Assembly: GCF_000092225.1 (NCBI RefSeq) | Contig: NC_014158.1 | Coordinates: 1,302,001-1,366,000, forward strand | Length of the DNA: 64,000 nucleotides | Reading direction: 5' to 3' | Origin: Tsukamurella paurometabola DSM 20162 | Lineage (GTDB): Bacteria > Actinomycetota > Actinomycetes > Mycobacteriales > Mycobacteriaceae | Part shown: positions 45,969-55,482 of the stretch, in pieces | How the letters are laid out: every line of letters starts with the position of its first letter | How positions within the stretch are numbered: position 1 is the stretch's first letter | The notes under the pieces: generated by a model | Told to the model about the DNA's origin: nothing | The model's database searches: none | Seen by the model: only the letters and a program-made list of their open reading frames with translations | Translations under genes and position numbers: made by a program

Positions 45969-48900
45969 ATGACCGCCGCCGATGAACAGGGCGACGGCCC
46001 GGGCGGCCGTCGGGATCGTGTCGTCCGGCTACTGCAGTACCTGGACGAGCTGATCCGGTCGCGGTCCGTGGTCGCGCGTGATCTCGACGACCACCTCGCC
46101 GTGCTGCCCCTGACCGGCGACGGTGCCCTGACGGAGAGCTGGGACGCCGATACCAAGCCGGGCGGCACCATCTTCACGGTGCCGCGTCAGACGGCCGACG
46201 GCCCGGATTCCCCGCATTCACGGCTGCTGCGAGTCTTCGATGAGCTGACCGATCACCCGGAGTCGGTCGAGCTCGTGCTCGCCTCCGGTCTGCTCACCGC
46301 CCGCGACGGAGACACCCGCATTCGTGCGCACCTGCTTACCCAGCCGGTACTCCTCGAACGCGACCGTCGCGGCCGCAAGCTCTCGGTGGTGCTGCCGCGC
46401 GACTCGGTGCCGCGGGTCGAGGACTCGCTGCTGCTCGCCGGGCTGCCCTCGTTCGATCTGTCGGGTTCCGCCGAACTGCAGGACGAGCTCCGCGAGTCGG
46501 TGCGTACCGTGCTCGACCCTGCGTGCGAGGAGTTCACCGAGAAGTGGCTCGGAGCGGCGTCCCGTGACGGCGGCGCGCACATCGACTTCGCGCCGGCGCT
46601 GGTGCTGCGCACGCGCGGTTCGGCGCCGCTGCTCGGTTTCTACGACGCCATGAAGGCCGATGTGTCCGACCCCGGGCGCACCGTGCCGGTGGGCCTGGCC
46701 CAACTGGTCGAGGCCGTCGATGCCGACGAGCGGCTCGCCATGCTCGACGAGATCGGGGCGATCAGCCCGGCAGAGCTGCTCGATGAGGCGTACTACGTGC
46801 TGCCCTCCAACGTGGAGCAGCGCGACATCCTCGCGCACATGGGCGGCGACACCGGCGTCGTGGTCGAGGGCCCGCCCGGCACCGGCAAGACGCACACGAT
46901 CGCCAACCTGCTGGCCGCGCTGCTCGCCAAGGGGCAACGTGTGCTGGTGGTGTCCGAGAAGGCGCAGGCGCTCGCCGTCCTGGAGGACAAGCTGCCGCCC
47001 GAGCTGCGCCAGCTCGTCGTCTCCGTCACCGACGTCACCAAAGACGGATCCGCCTCGCTCGCCGCCTCGGTCACCGAGATCGCGACCCGCAAGTCCACGT
47101 ATTCCGAGGCCCTCGCCGACGCTGAGTTGCGTGATCTGCGCGCCAAGCGCGACCGCGCGATCGACCGCCGCGAGGATCTGCTCCGTGAGGTGTGGTCACT
47201 GCGCACCGCGGAGACGGAGGACTCCGACTTCCTGAGCACGACCTACGCGGGCAAGCCCGCCGACGTGGTGGCGCAGGTGCGCCGCGACGCCGACGAGTAC
47301 TCGTGGCTACCCGGCCCGATCGACGGGACGGTGCCTCCGCTCGACACCCGCGAGTTCGGTCGACTCGTGGACCTGTTGCGCCGCAACGACGATCTGTTCT
47401 CCCGCCGCCTCGCGCACAGCCTCCCGGACCTCTCCGCGGAGGTTCCGGACGTGGACGACCTCGAGCAGCTCACCGCGACGCTCGCCGATTCGCCGCTCGC
47501 CGAATCGGTCGACGGCGAGGGTGCGCTGGCGCACGTGCTCGGCGGCGTCGACGCCGATCAGCTCAGCGTGATCAAGGCCCGTGCCGACATCATCACCGAA
47601 CTCATCGATCGGGTCCGGCGGTTCCCGCCGTCGGCGCAATTGCTCGCCGAGGACATGCTCATCGGCACCCGCGCGCACCTCGCCTCCCGGCTCGTCGGGC
47701 TCGAGGATCAGATCGCGATCGCCCGTGCCGCCGATGTCGAGCTCGACGGTGCCGCCGTCGAGCTCAGTGACACCCCCGACGCCAATGACCGCGCTGCGAT
47801 CGAGCGGTACGCCCGCTTCCTCGCGGACGGCAACGAGCCGCGCAAGCGGTTCCGCAAGCCCGAGCAGAAGGCTTTCGAACAGACCGGTCTGGGCATCGTC
47901 GTCGATGGCGACGAGGGGGCGGACCGCGACTTCCTGCTCGCCGCTGAGCGTCACCTGGTGGTGGAGGACGCGATCGGACGCGTGGCGACGGTGCTCGCGG
48001 CTCTGGGACTCGAGGCACCGGTGGCCGATCCCACCGGCAACGGCTCCGCACGCGGCCGCAGCGAACGACTCAGTCAGGCCGCCGATCAGCTCCTGCGTGC
48101 GCGCACCGTCGTGCGTCTGGTGGGTGAGCGCGACCGGATGGTGCAAGCCATGCAGCGCCTGTCCGAGAACTCGCCCCGGCCGAAGGACCTCGATGAGGTG
48201 GAGTCGGTCGCCGAACAGGTGGTCGCCATCTCGGCTGCCGCGGGCGCCCGCGAGGCCTACAGTCGGCTCGACACCGTGCGCCTGCGGGTGCAGGAGATCG
48301 TCGAGCGCGGACCGTCGCCCGAGGGCGATGCCCTGGTGGCGGCGTTGCGGCAGTACCGGTACGGCCCGATCCGCGACGCCCGGCGCGCGTGGGACGCCGC
48401 TCGCACCGAGCGGGACGACCGCGGGGCCCTCGACCTGCTCGCGCTGCGCTTGCGGACCAAGGCGCCGGCTCTGTTCGACCTGATGGCCCGCACCGCCGAC
48501 GATCCGGTCTGGGACACTCGCGTTCCCGAGATGACCAAGGCCTGGTCGTGGCGACGCGCGGTGATGTGGGCCGCCGCCCGCGTGCACCCCGCCGACGACG
48601 CGCAACTCGAGGCCGATCTCCAGGCCGCTGAACAGGATGTGGCGCACTACACCACCCGCATCGCCACCGCGAGTGCGTGGCGGCAGTGCCTGCGCCGCAT
48701 GACCTTCGAGGAGATCCAGGCGCTCCACGCCTACCGGGATCACGTTGCCTCGATCGGCCGCGGTTCCGGCCGTCACGCCGAGCGTTTCCGAGTGGCTGCC
48801 CGCGAGGCGATGCGCCAGGCGCAATCGGCGGTGCCCGCGTGGATCATGCCGATCTCGCAGGTGGTCGCCTCGATCTCGCCCGAGCCCAACGCCTTCGACG

Positions 48901-50201
48901 TGGTGATCGTCGACGAGGCCAGTCAGGCCGATATCACCAGCTCGTTCCTGCTGTGGCTCGCCCCGCGGGTGATCGTGGTGGGCGATGAGAACCAGTGCGC
49001 CCCCTCGGCGTTCACCGGTATCAGCCTCGATGATGTTTTCGCTCGCCTGGACGCGCAGCTACCCGATATTCCGCCGTACCTGCGTGACTCGCTCACCCCG
49101 CGTTCGAGCCTGTTCACCTTGCTACGCACCCGGTTCGGGCACACCGTGCGGTTGCGTGAACACTTCCGCTGCATGCCGGAGATCATCGACTTCAGCTCGC
49201 TTCAGTTCTATTCCGACGCACCGCTGATCCCGGTGCGGCACTACGGTGCCGACCGCCCGGTGCCGCTGCGGGTGACCCATGTCGACGACGCCGAGGTGGT
49301 CGGCGAGGGAGCTCGGATCAGCAATCCGCGCGAGGCGCAGGCGATCGTGGATCAGTTGGTGGCATGCTTCGCCGATCCGGCCTACACCGGGCGCACCTTC
49401 GGCGTGATCGCGCTCCAGGGACAGGGGCAGGTCGATGAGCTGTATCGGCGGCTGCGCGCGGCCATCGATCCGGACGAGTGGGACGCCCGTCGGCTGCGGG
49501 TGGGCACTCCGCCCGACTTCCAGGGCGACGAGCGCGATGTCGTCATGCTCTCGATGGTGGTCGCGCCGGACTACCGGTTCCGGGCGCTGACCGGGCGCGA
49601 CTTCCAGCGCCGGTTCAACGTCGCGGCCTCGCGCGCCCGCGACCAGTTGTGGCTGTTCACGTCGGTGGGCGAGGACGACCTCAAGCCGAACGACCTGCGG
49701 GCTTCGCTGCTGCGGTACGTGACCCGCGCGGATGTCGAGGTGGCGCAGCCGATGCCTGCCGATGTCCCCACCGACCGCCGGGTCGAACCCTTCGACAATC
49801 TCTTCGAGCAGCAGGTGTTCGTCCGGCTGCGCGATATGGGATACCACGTCAATCCCAAGGTCACCGTGAACAACCGGGTGATCGACCTCGTGGTGACCGG
49901 CGAGAACGGCCGGCTCGCAGTGGAATGCGACGGTGCCGACTTCGCGTCGACGCCGGAGCAGGCCCGTTCCGATATCGAGCGCGAGCGCGAGCTGCGCCGT
50001 TGCGGCTGGGAGTTCGTGAGGGTCCGCGAGTCGGTGTTCCTCACCGACCCCGACGCCGCGATGGCGGTGGTGTTGCAGGCGCTCGATCGCCGTGGCGTCC
50101 AGCCGCTCACGCTGCAACGCGCTCTCACCGTGGGGGAGAAGGCGACCGACGGCAGTGTCGAGGTATGGGAGCCCGTGGGCCTCGACATCGACACCGAGTA
50201 G
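45969..50201 (+). CDS. SF1 helicase fused to a C-terminal Vsr/MTES_1575-like endonuclease
   Basis: A 1410-residue protein. Residues 1-290 have no clear match. The UPF1/Dna2-like SF1 engine has Walker A GPPGTGKT (Lys307), Walker B VIVDEASQ (Asp982, Glu983), motif III VVGDENQCAPSAF, motif IV LREHFRCMPEII, and motif VI FNVAASRARDQLWLF. A Glu/Arg-rich, largely helical 670-residue insert separates motifs I and II and should form a coiled-coil arm. Residues about 1255-1375 form a PD-(D/E)XK nuclease: NLFEQQVFVRL, Asp1306, then Glu1319-Cys-Asp1321, and CGWEFVRVRESVF, typical of the REase family found on bacterial helicases. GAAGGAA precedes the ATG. It has no partner gene. A DNA-processing or anti-phage role is inferred, not shown. 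Confidence 0.88.
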   Translation: MTAADEQGDGPGGRRDRVVRLLQYLDELIRSRSVVARDLDDHLAVLPLTGDGALTESWDADTKPGGTIFTVPRQTADGPDSPHSRLLRVFDELTDHPESVELVLASGLLTARDGDTRIRAHLLTQPVLLERDRRGRKLSVVLPRDSVPRVEDSLLLAGLPSFDLSGSAELQDELRESVRTVLDPACEEFTEKWLGAASRDGGAHIDFAPALVLRTRGSAPLLGFYDAMKADVSDPGRTVPVGLAQLVEAVDADERLAMLDEIGAISPAELLDEAYYVLPSNVEQRDILAHMGGDTGVVVEGPPGTGKTHTIANLLAALLAKGQRVLVVSEKAQALAVLEDKLPPELRQLVVSVTDVTKDGSASLAASVTEIATRKSTYSEALADAELRDLRAKRDRAIDRREDLLREVWSLRTAETEDSDFLSTTYAGKPADVVAQVRRDADEYSWLPGPIDGTVPPLDTREFGRLVDLLRRNDDLFSRRLAHSLPDLSAEVPDVDDLEQLTATLADSPLAESVDGEGALAHVLGGVDADQLSVIKARADIITELIDRVRRFPPSAQLLAEDMLIGTRAHLASRLVGLEDQIAIARAADVELDGAAVELSDTPDANDRAAIERYARFLADGNEPRKRFRKPEQKAFEQTGLGIVVDGDEGADRDFLLAAERHLVVEDAIGRVATVLAALGLEAPVADPTGNGSARGRSERLSQAADQLLRARTVVRLVGERDRMVQAMQRLSENSPRPKDLDEVESVAEQVVAISAAAGAREAYSRLDTVRLRVQEIVERGPSPEGDALVAALRQYRYGPIRDARRAWDAARTERDDRGALDLLALRLRTKAPALFDLMARTADDPVWDTRVPEMTKAWSWRRAVMWAAARVHPADDAQLEADLQAAEQDVAHYTTRIATASAWRQCLRRMTFEEIQALHAYRDHVASIGRGSGRHAERFRVAAREAMRQAQSAVPAWIMPISQVVASISPEPNAFDVVIVDEASQADITSSFLLWLAPRVIVVGDENQCAPSAFTGISLDDVFARLDAQLPDIPPYLRDSLTPRSSLFTLLRTRFGHTVRLREHFRCMPEIIDFSSLQFYSDAPLIPVRHYGADRPVPLRVTHVDDAEVVGEGARISNPREAQAIVDQLVACFADPAYTGRTFGVIALQGQGQVDELYRRLRAAIDPDEWDARRLRVGTPPDFQGDERDVVMLSMVVAPDYRFRALTGRDFQRRFNVAASRARDQLWLFTSVGEDDLKPNDLRASLLRYVTRADVEVAQPMPADVPTDRRVEPFDNLFEQQVFVRLRDMGYHVNPKVTVNNRVIDLVVTGENGRLAVECDGADFASTPEQARSDIERERELRRCGWEFVRVRESVFLTDPDAAMAVVLQALDRRGVQPLTLQRALTVGEKATDGSVEVWEPVGLDIDTE

Positions 50202-50202
50202 G

Positions 50203-51678
50203 TCAGGCCCCGGCGGCGAGCGTCAACACCAGCTCTGCTCGGACCCGTGCCGACGACAGGTCGCTGCCCAGCAGTGACTCGATGCGCCCGATCCGGGCGC
50301 GCAGCGTGTGCCGGTGTACCCCGGCGGCGGCCGCCGCGGCCTCCCAGTTCCCGTTCGCCTCCAGATAGGCGCGCAACGACTCCACGAGCGCGGTGCCATG
50401 CATCTGGTCGTGCTCGCGCAGTGGTCGCAGCAGGTGCTCTGCCACCCGGGTCAGCGCGTCGCGAACCGGTCCGGGGGCGAGCAGGAGTGCGCCCGCTCCA
50501 TCGGTCGAATCGGCCACGGGGCCTCCGCGTTCGGCGGTGCCGGCGAGGATCGTCGCCGCATCGGCGGCGGCCCGGATCGCCTCGGGTGGATAGGGGGCGC
50601 TGAGGCCGGCGGTGAAGCGCGCGCGATCACCGGAGGGCAGCGCAGACAGGACGCGGTCGGCGGTATCCGCGTCGAGGCTCGACGGTCCGAGCACGTGGAC
50701 TCGGGCATCCTCGCGGTGCACGTACCCGGGGCGGCGTGCGGCGCCGAGGGCGGCGACCACGGCGGTCGCCACTGAGTGGGCGGTCGCCGCGTCGGGGGAG
50801 CGCAACGTCAGCACCCGGACCAGTCCGTCAGGGCCCAGCGCGGATTCGAGTCCCGTCGTGCTCCCGTGCTCCAGGGCGAGTGCCAGCGCGGCTGCGTCCA
50901 CCCGGTCCTGCGCGGCTCTCACCCGGTCCGGCTTCGCCGCATCCAGCGCCAATAGCGACGCGGCATGCCCGAGCAGGATCTGGCTCTCCGGCCCCGGCGG
51001 CTGTGCGCCGGCGAGCACGAGCCGGCCGTGCTCGGACCGGCGTCCGATGGCCAGCACCGTTACCGATGTGCCGCCGGAGTCGGTGCTCGTGAGCGCGTCC
51101 GCGGTGGCCGTAGGGAGGGAGTCCGGTGCGAACCCGGATGGATGAGCAGCGACGATGCCCCCCGACCCGTCCAGCACCGCGACGCGACCGTCGAGCGCAC
51201 CGGCGAGCTCACGCACCAGGGCTCCGGCGCCGTCGGCGAGCATGGCTCGGGTCATCCGTGGTTGGGCCCGGGCGGCGCGCAGCAGTGCGTCGTAGCGAGC
51301 GACGGCCAACTGATCCAGCACCGCTCGGGAGACGGCCTCGAAGGGTGTCGAGCGCGGAACTTCCAGGACCGCAAGCCCCACCTCGTCGGCGGCGGCGAGC
51401 AGGTCGTCCGGAATCGTCGGAAACGACAGTCCCACGCCGAAACCCAATGCCGCGATGCCGGATTCGGCCATTCGATGCACGTACTCGACGCGATCGGCAC
51501 CGGCTGCGAGACTGACACCGGTGGTCAGGACCAGCTCTCCGCCGGAGAGCCACTCGAACGGCTCGGCGTGCTCGATCGTCTGCACGTGTCGGATGTCGCG
51601 GCGCAGGAACCGACTGCCGGCACGCACCCGTAGGCGCAGACCGGGCAGGCGGGCGAGCCAGGACACGGTGGTCGTCAT
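50203..51678 (-). CDS. PucR-family transcriptional regulator
   Basis: A 491-residue activator-type regulator. The N-terminal PucR sensory domain (to about residue 125) contains HAEPFEWLSGGELVLTTG and LDQLAVARYDALLRAA follows. The C-terminal helix-turn-helix of the family is plain: LVESLRAYLEANGNWEAAAA with GVHRHTLRARIGRIESLLG. It is divergent from gabT-gabD with a 127-bp gap and stands next to no other catabolic gene, so control of GABA degradation is likely; PucR-type activators of gab genes are known in corynebacteria. ATG 51678 is the family-like start; ATG codons at 51687 and 51690 are in frame too. Confidence 0.87.
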   Translation of the reverse strand: MTTTVSWLARLPGLRLRVRAGSRFLRRDIRHVQTIEHAEPFEWLSGGELVLTTGVSLAAGADRVEYVHRMAESGIAALGFGVGLSFPTIPDDLLAAADEVGLAVLEVPRSTPFEAVSRAVLDQLAVARYDALLRAARAQPRMTRAMLADGAGALVRELAGALDGRVAVLDGSGGIVAAHPSGFAPDSLPTATADALTSTDSGGTSVTVLAIGRRSEHGRLVLAGAQPPGPESQILLGHAASLLALDAAKPDRVRAAQDRVDAAALALALEHGSTTGLESALGPDGLVRVLTLRSPDAATAHSVATAVVAALGAARRPGYVHREDARVHVLGPSSLDADTADRVLSALPSGDRARFTAGLSAPYPPEAIRAAADAATILAGTAERGGPVADSTDGAGALLLAPGPVRDALTRVAEHLLRPLREHDQMHGTALVESLRAYLEANGNWEAAAAAAGVHRHTLRARIGRIESLLGSDLSSARVRAELVLTLAAGA

Positions 51679-51805
51679 GCTGTACATCATGGCGTGTTTG
51701 AGGCCTACTAGATAGACGAATCGTCCGGTGCGCGGACCGCCTACGTGGTGGATGCTCACAGGGAACGTGCTCGCCGCCCGCGAGCCCACGACGCCAGGAG
51801 GCCCC

Positions 51806-53158
51806 GTGCCCACGATCGACCACCGCCTGCCCCAGGTCCGCGAGCTCCGCACCGAACTCCCGGGGCCGGCCTCGCGGGCGCTCGCCGAGCGCCGCGCGGC
51901 CGTGATCCCGGCCGGTGTCGCATCCACCGCACCGGTGTACGCCGCGGATGCCGACGGCGGTGTGGTCGTCGACGTGGACGGCAATAGCCTCATCGACCTG
52001 GGCGCGGGTATCGCCGTCACCAATGTGGGCGCCAGCGATCCGGCCGTCGCCGAGGCCATCGCCCGGCAGGCGGCCCGATTCACCCACACCTGCTTCATGG
52101 TGACGCCCTACGAGGAGTACATCGCCGTCGCCGAGCAGCTGGTGGCGCTCACACCCGGCGACGGTCCGCGCCGGGCGGTGCTCTTCAACTCCGGTGCCGA
52201 AGCGGTGGAGAACGCCGTGAAGGTCGCGCGCCACGCCACCGGCCGCAACGCCGTGGTCGCCTTCGATCACGCCTACCACGGCCGCACCAACCTCACGATG
52301 GCGCTCACCGCGAAGTCCATGCCCTACAAGCACGGCTTCGGCCCGTTCGCGTCCGAGGTGTACCGGATGCCGATGTCGTACCCGTTCCGCGATCCCGAGG
52401 GGCTCACCGGGGCCGAGGCCGCCGCCCGCGCGATCACCGCGATCGAGAAGCAGATCGGTGGTGACCAGGTGGCCGCCGTGATCATCGAGCCGATCCAGGG
52501 CGAGGGCGGCTTCATCGACCCTGCACCGGGATTCCTGCCCGCCCTCGCAGCCTGGTGCCGCGAGAACGGCGTCGTCTTCATCGCCGACGAGGTGCAGACC
52601 GGCTTCGGCCGCACCGGCCGCTGGTTCGCCTGCGAGGAGGAGGGCGTGGTGCCCGACCTCATCACACTGGCCAAGGGCATCGCCGGCGGTATGCCGCTGT
52701 CGGCGGTGGTGGGCCGCGCCGAACTCATGGACGCGGTGCATCCCGGTGGCCTCGGCGGCACCTACGGGGGCAACCCCGTCGCCTGCGCCGCGGCCCTCGC
52801 CGCGATCGGCCGCATGCGCGAGCTCGATCTGCCCGGTCGCGCCGCGGAGCTCGGCGCCCGTACGAAGGCCACGCTGCAGGAGCTGGCCGCCACGGTCCCC
52901 GCCGTCGGCGATGTGCGCGGCCGCGGGCTGATGCTCGCGATCGAGTTCGTCGGCCCGGACGGTGTGACCCCCGATGCCGCGATCACAAAGGCGGTCGCCG
53001 CGGCCTGCCTCAAGCAGGGCGTGCTGGTGCTCACCTGCGGCACGTACGGCAATGTGATCCGGCTGCTGCCGCCGCTGGTGATCGGCGAGGACACCCTCGC
53101 CGACGGTGTCGCCGTACTCGCCGCCGCCATCCGCGCTGAGGCCGGGGTGCCCGCGTGA
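51806..53158 (+). CDS. gabT: 4-aminobutyrate aminotransferase GabT
   Basis: A 450-residue class III aminotransferase transferring the amino group of GABA to 2-oxoglutarate, giving succinate semialdehyde and glutamate. Signatures: FNSGAEAVENAVKVAR, DHAYHGRTN, IIEPIQGEGGFI, IADEVQTGFGRTG and the PLP Lys in LAKGIAGGMPLSA. AGGAGG at 51796-51801 selects the GTG at 51806; an ATG at 51752 lacks a ribosome site. The gabD start overlaps its stop, so substrate passes between two co-translated enzymes. Confidence 0.93.
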   Translation: MPTIDHRLPQVRELRTELPGPASRALAERRAAVIPAGVASTAPVYAADADGGVVVDVDGNSLIDLGAGIAVTNVGASDPAVAEAIARQAARFTHTCFMVTPYEEYIAVAEQLVALTPGDGPRRAVLFNSGAEAVENAVKVARHATGRNAVVAFDHAYHGRTNLTMALTAKSMPYKHGFGPFASEVYRMPMSYPFRDPEGLTGAEAAARAITAIEKQIGGDQVAAVIIEPIQGEGGFIDPAPGFLPALAAWCRENGVVFIADEVQTGFGRTGRWFACEEEGVVPDLITLAKGIAGGMPLSAVVGRAELMDAVHPGGLGGTYGGNPVACAAALAAIGRMRELDLPGRAAELGARTKATLQELAATVPAVGDVRGRGLMLAIEFVGPDGVTPDAAITKAVAAACLKQGVLVLTCGTYGNVIRLLPPLVIGEDTLADGVAVLAAAIRAEAGVPA

Positions 53159-54606
53159 CCGATCTGCAGACCCTCACCGTGTACGGCCTCGCGCTCGGCG
53201 GGTCGGAGCGTCCCGCGGCAACCGGCGCGACTTTCGACGTGACCGACCCCGCCACCGGCGCCGTGATCGCCCGGGTCGCCGACGCCGGCGCCGACGATGC
53301 CCGCGCCGCGGTCGCAGCCGCGCACACCGTGGCCGACGAGTGGCGTGCCACCCCGGCGCGTGAGCGCTCGCGCATTCTGCGCCGCGCCTTCGATGCCGTC
53401 ACCGATCGCGCGGAGGAGTTCGCCGCCGTGATCACAGCGGAGATGGGCAAGCCCCTCGCTGATAGCCGTGGCGAGGTGGCCTACGGCGCCGGATTCCTGG
53501 AATGGTTCGCCGAGGAGGCCGTGCGGATCAACGGCCGCACCGCAGCGGCTCCCGCGGGCACCGGCCAGATCGTCGTGACGCACGAGCCCGTCGGGCTCTG
53601 CTACGCCGTGACGCCGTGGAACTTTCCGCTGGCCATGATCACCCGCAAGGTGGGACCTGCGCTTGCGGCCGGTAACACCATGATCGTCAAGCCGGCGGCC
53701 GAGACTCCGCTCACCGCCCTGCTGCTGGCGCGGGTGCTCACCGAAGCCGGTCTGCCCGACGGGGTGCTGTCGGTGCTGCCGTGCAGTTCGCCCGTCGCCG
53801 TCTCCGATGCCCTGTTCGCCGAACCCGACCTCGCCAAGATCACCTTCACCGGCTCCACCGCCGTGGGTCGGAAGCTGTTGGCGGCGGCCGCACCCGGCGT
53901 TCTGCGGACGTCCATGGAACTCGGCGGCAATGCTCCGTTCCTGGTCTTCGAGGACGCCGATCTCGATGCTGCGCTCGATGGCGCGATGCTCGCCAAGATG
54001 CGCAACGGCGGGCAGGCCTGCACCGCAGCCAATCGCTTCCTGGTGCACGAGTCCGTGCGTGCCGAGTTCGTCGAGCGGCTCACCGAACGGATCGCGGCGC
54101 TCACCGTCGGGCCGGGAGCCCACGCGGACAGCGAGATCGGACCGCTCATCTCCGAGAAGCAGCGCACCACCGTTGCCGCGCTGGTCGACGAGGCGGTGGC
54201 CGACGGTGCCGTGCTCCGCACCGGCGGCGCCGCGATCGACGGACCCGGCCACTTCTACGCCCCGACGGTGCTCGACCAGGTTCCCGCCGATGCACGCATC
54301 CTGCGTGAGGAGATCTTCGGCCCCGTCGTCACCGTGCGCGGGTTCACCGACGAGGCCGCCGCAGTCGCGGAGGCCAACGACACCGAATACGGCCTCGCGG
54401 CCTACTTCTACACCCGCGACGCCGCGCGCGTGCAGCGCGTCGGCGCCGGGCTCCGGTCCGGCATGGTGGGCGTGAACCGCGGCCTCATCTCCGATCCGGC
54501 GGCTCCCTTCGGCGGTGTCAAGGCCTCCGGGATCGGCGCGGAAGGCGGTTCCGAAGGTATCGGCGAGTACCTCAACGTCAAGTACCTGGCGTTGCCCGCG
54601 GTGTAG
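53155..54606 (+). CDS. gabD: Succinate-semialdehyde dehydrogenase GabD
   Basis: A 483-residue aldehyde dehydrogenase oxidising succinate semialdehyde to succinate with NAD(P). The fold's motifs are complete: TPWNFPLAMITRK, ITFTGSTAVGRKL, the general base Glu in MELGGNAPF and the nucleophile Cys in GGQACTAANRF. GVNRGLISDPAAPFGGVKAS near the C-terminus is characteristic of GabD-type enzymes. The GTG overlaps the gabT stop (GTGA). Confidence 0.93.
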   Translation: MTDLQTLTVYGLALGGSERPAATGATFDVTDPATGAVIARVADAGADDARAAVAAAHTVADEWRATPARERSRILRRAFDAVTDRAEEFAAVITAEMGKPLADSRGEVAYGAGFLEWFAEEAVRINGRTAAAPAGTGQIVVTHEPVGLCYAVTPWNFPLAMITRKVGPALAAGNTMIVKPAAETPLTALLLARVLTEAGLPDGVLSVLPCSSPVAVSDALFAEPDLAKITFTGSTAVGRKLLAAAAPGVLRTSMELGGNAPFLVFEDADLDAALDGAMLAKMRNGGQACTAANRFLVHESVRAEFVERLTERIAALTVGPGAHADSEIGPLISEKQRTTVAALVDEAVADGAVLRTGGAAIDGPGHFYAPTVLDQVPADARILREEIFGPVVTVRGFTDEAAAVAEANDTEYGLAAYFYTRDAARVQRVGAGLRSGMVGVNRGLISDPAAPFGGVKASGIGAEGGSEGIGEYLNVKYLALPAV

Positions 54607-54609
54607 GCA

Positions 54610-55434
54610 TCAGGAACGGGAGAACTCCGAGGCGGTGCGGATCAGCTCCGGGTCGGGCCGCACGCCGGTGTAGAGCACGAATTGCTCAGCGGCCTGCAGC
54701 GCGATCACCTCGGCTCCGGTGATCACCGTCTTCCCGGCGGCGCGGCCGGCGCGAACGAACGGCGTCTCGGGCGGCATCGCCACCACGTCGAAGACGGTGT
54801 CGGCGGTGTCGATCAGCGCCTGCGGGAAGGCGAGATCGGTGCTCGCGGGCCCGCCGTCCATGCCTACCGGGGTGGCGTTGATCAGGACCCGGGCGTCGTC
54901 GGGCGCGTCGGTCGTATGCCGGAACCCGTACTGGTCGGCCAGCGCCCCGCCGGTCGCGGGGTTGCGTGCCACCACGGTGACGTCGGTACAGCCGTGATCG
55001 CGCAGCGCGGCGACCACCGCCTTCGCCATACCGCCCGACCCGGCGACCGCCACCGGCAGCGCCGGATCAACGGCGTTCGATGCCAGCAGCGAGGCGATCG
55101 CTGCGTAGTCGGTGTTGTAGGCGTGCAGCACACCGTTCTCGTTGACGATGGTGTTCACCGAGTCGATCGCCGCGGCCGAGGGCTCCATCACGTCGATCAA
55201 CTCGATCACCGCCTCCTTGAACGGCATCGAGATCGCGCAACCGCGGATTCCGAGGGCGCGCACGCCGCCGATGGCCGCCGGTAGGTCGGTGGTGGTGAAG
55301 GCTTTGTACAGGTAGTTCAGGCCCAGTTCGCGGTACAGATAGTTGTGGAACCGGGTGCCGATGTTGCTGGGGCGGCCGGACAGCGACATACACAGCACGG
55401 TGTCGCGGTCGGGCATTGCGACGGTGGCGCTCAC
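54610..55434 (-). CDS. AroE-like shikimate dehydrogenase family protein
   Basis: A 274-residue member of the shikimate/quinate dehydrogenase family. Substrate-site residues appear as SLSGRPSNIGTRFHNYLY (variant of the SLSPxxHN loop), SMPFKEAVIELID with the catalytic Lys, and AYNTDY with the catalytic Asp. The Rossmann loop is VAGSGGMAKAVVAAL. The variant first loop suggests a substrate other than shikimate, or a secondary AroE. GTG 55434 is 7 nt after TAGGGT, again leaderless. Its stop is 4 bp from the convergent gabD stop. Confidence 0.8.
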   Translation of the reverse strand: MSATVAMPDRDTVLCMSLSGRPSNIGTRFHNYLYRELGLNYLYKAFTTTDLPAAIGGVRALGIRGCAISMPFKEAVIELIDVMEPSAAAIDSVNTIVNENGVLHAYNTDYAAIASLLASNAVDPALPVAVAGSGGMAKAVVAALRDHGCTDVTVVARNPATGGALADQYGFRHTTDAPDDARVLINATPVGMDGGPASTDLAFPQALIDTADTVFDVVAMPPETPFVRAGRAAGKTVITGAEVIALQAAEQFVLYTGVRPDPELIRTASEFSRS

Positions 55435-55441
55435 GAGCTCA

Positions 55442-55447
55442 ACCCTA
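55442..55447 (-). promoter_or_regulatory. -10 element of the AroE-like gene
   Basis: TAGGGT on the minus strand ends 7 nt before the GTG at 55434; no Shine-Dalgarno sequence lies between. Confidence 0.4.
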
Positions 55448-55482
55448 GGTCGTCCCGGGGCGAATGTGGGAGCGCGCCGGCG

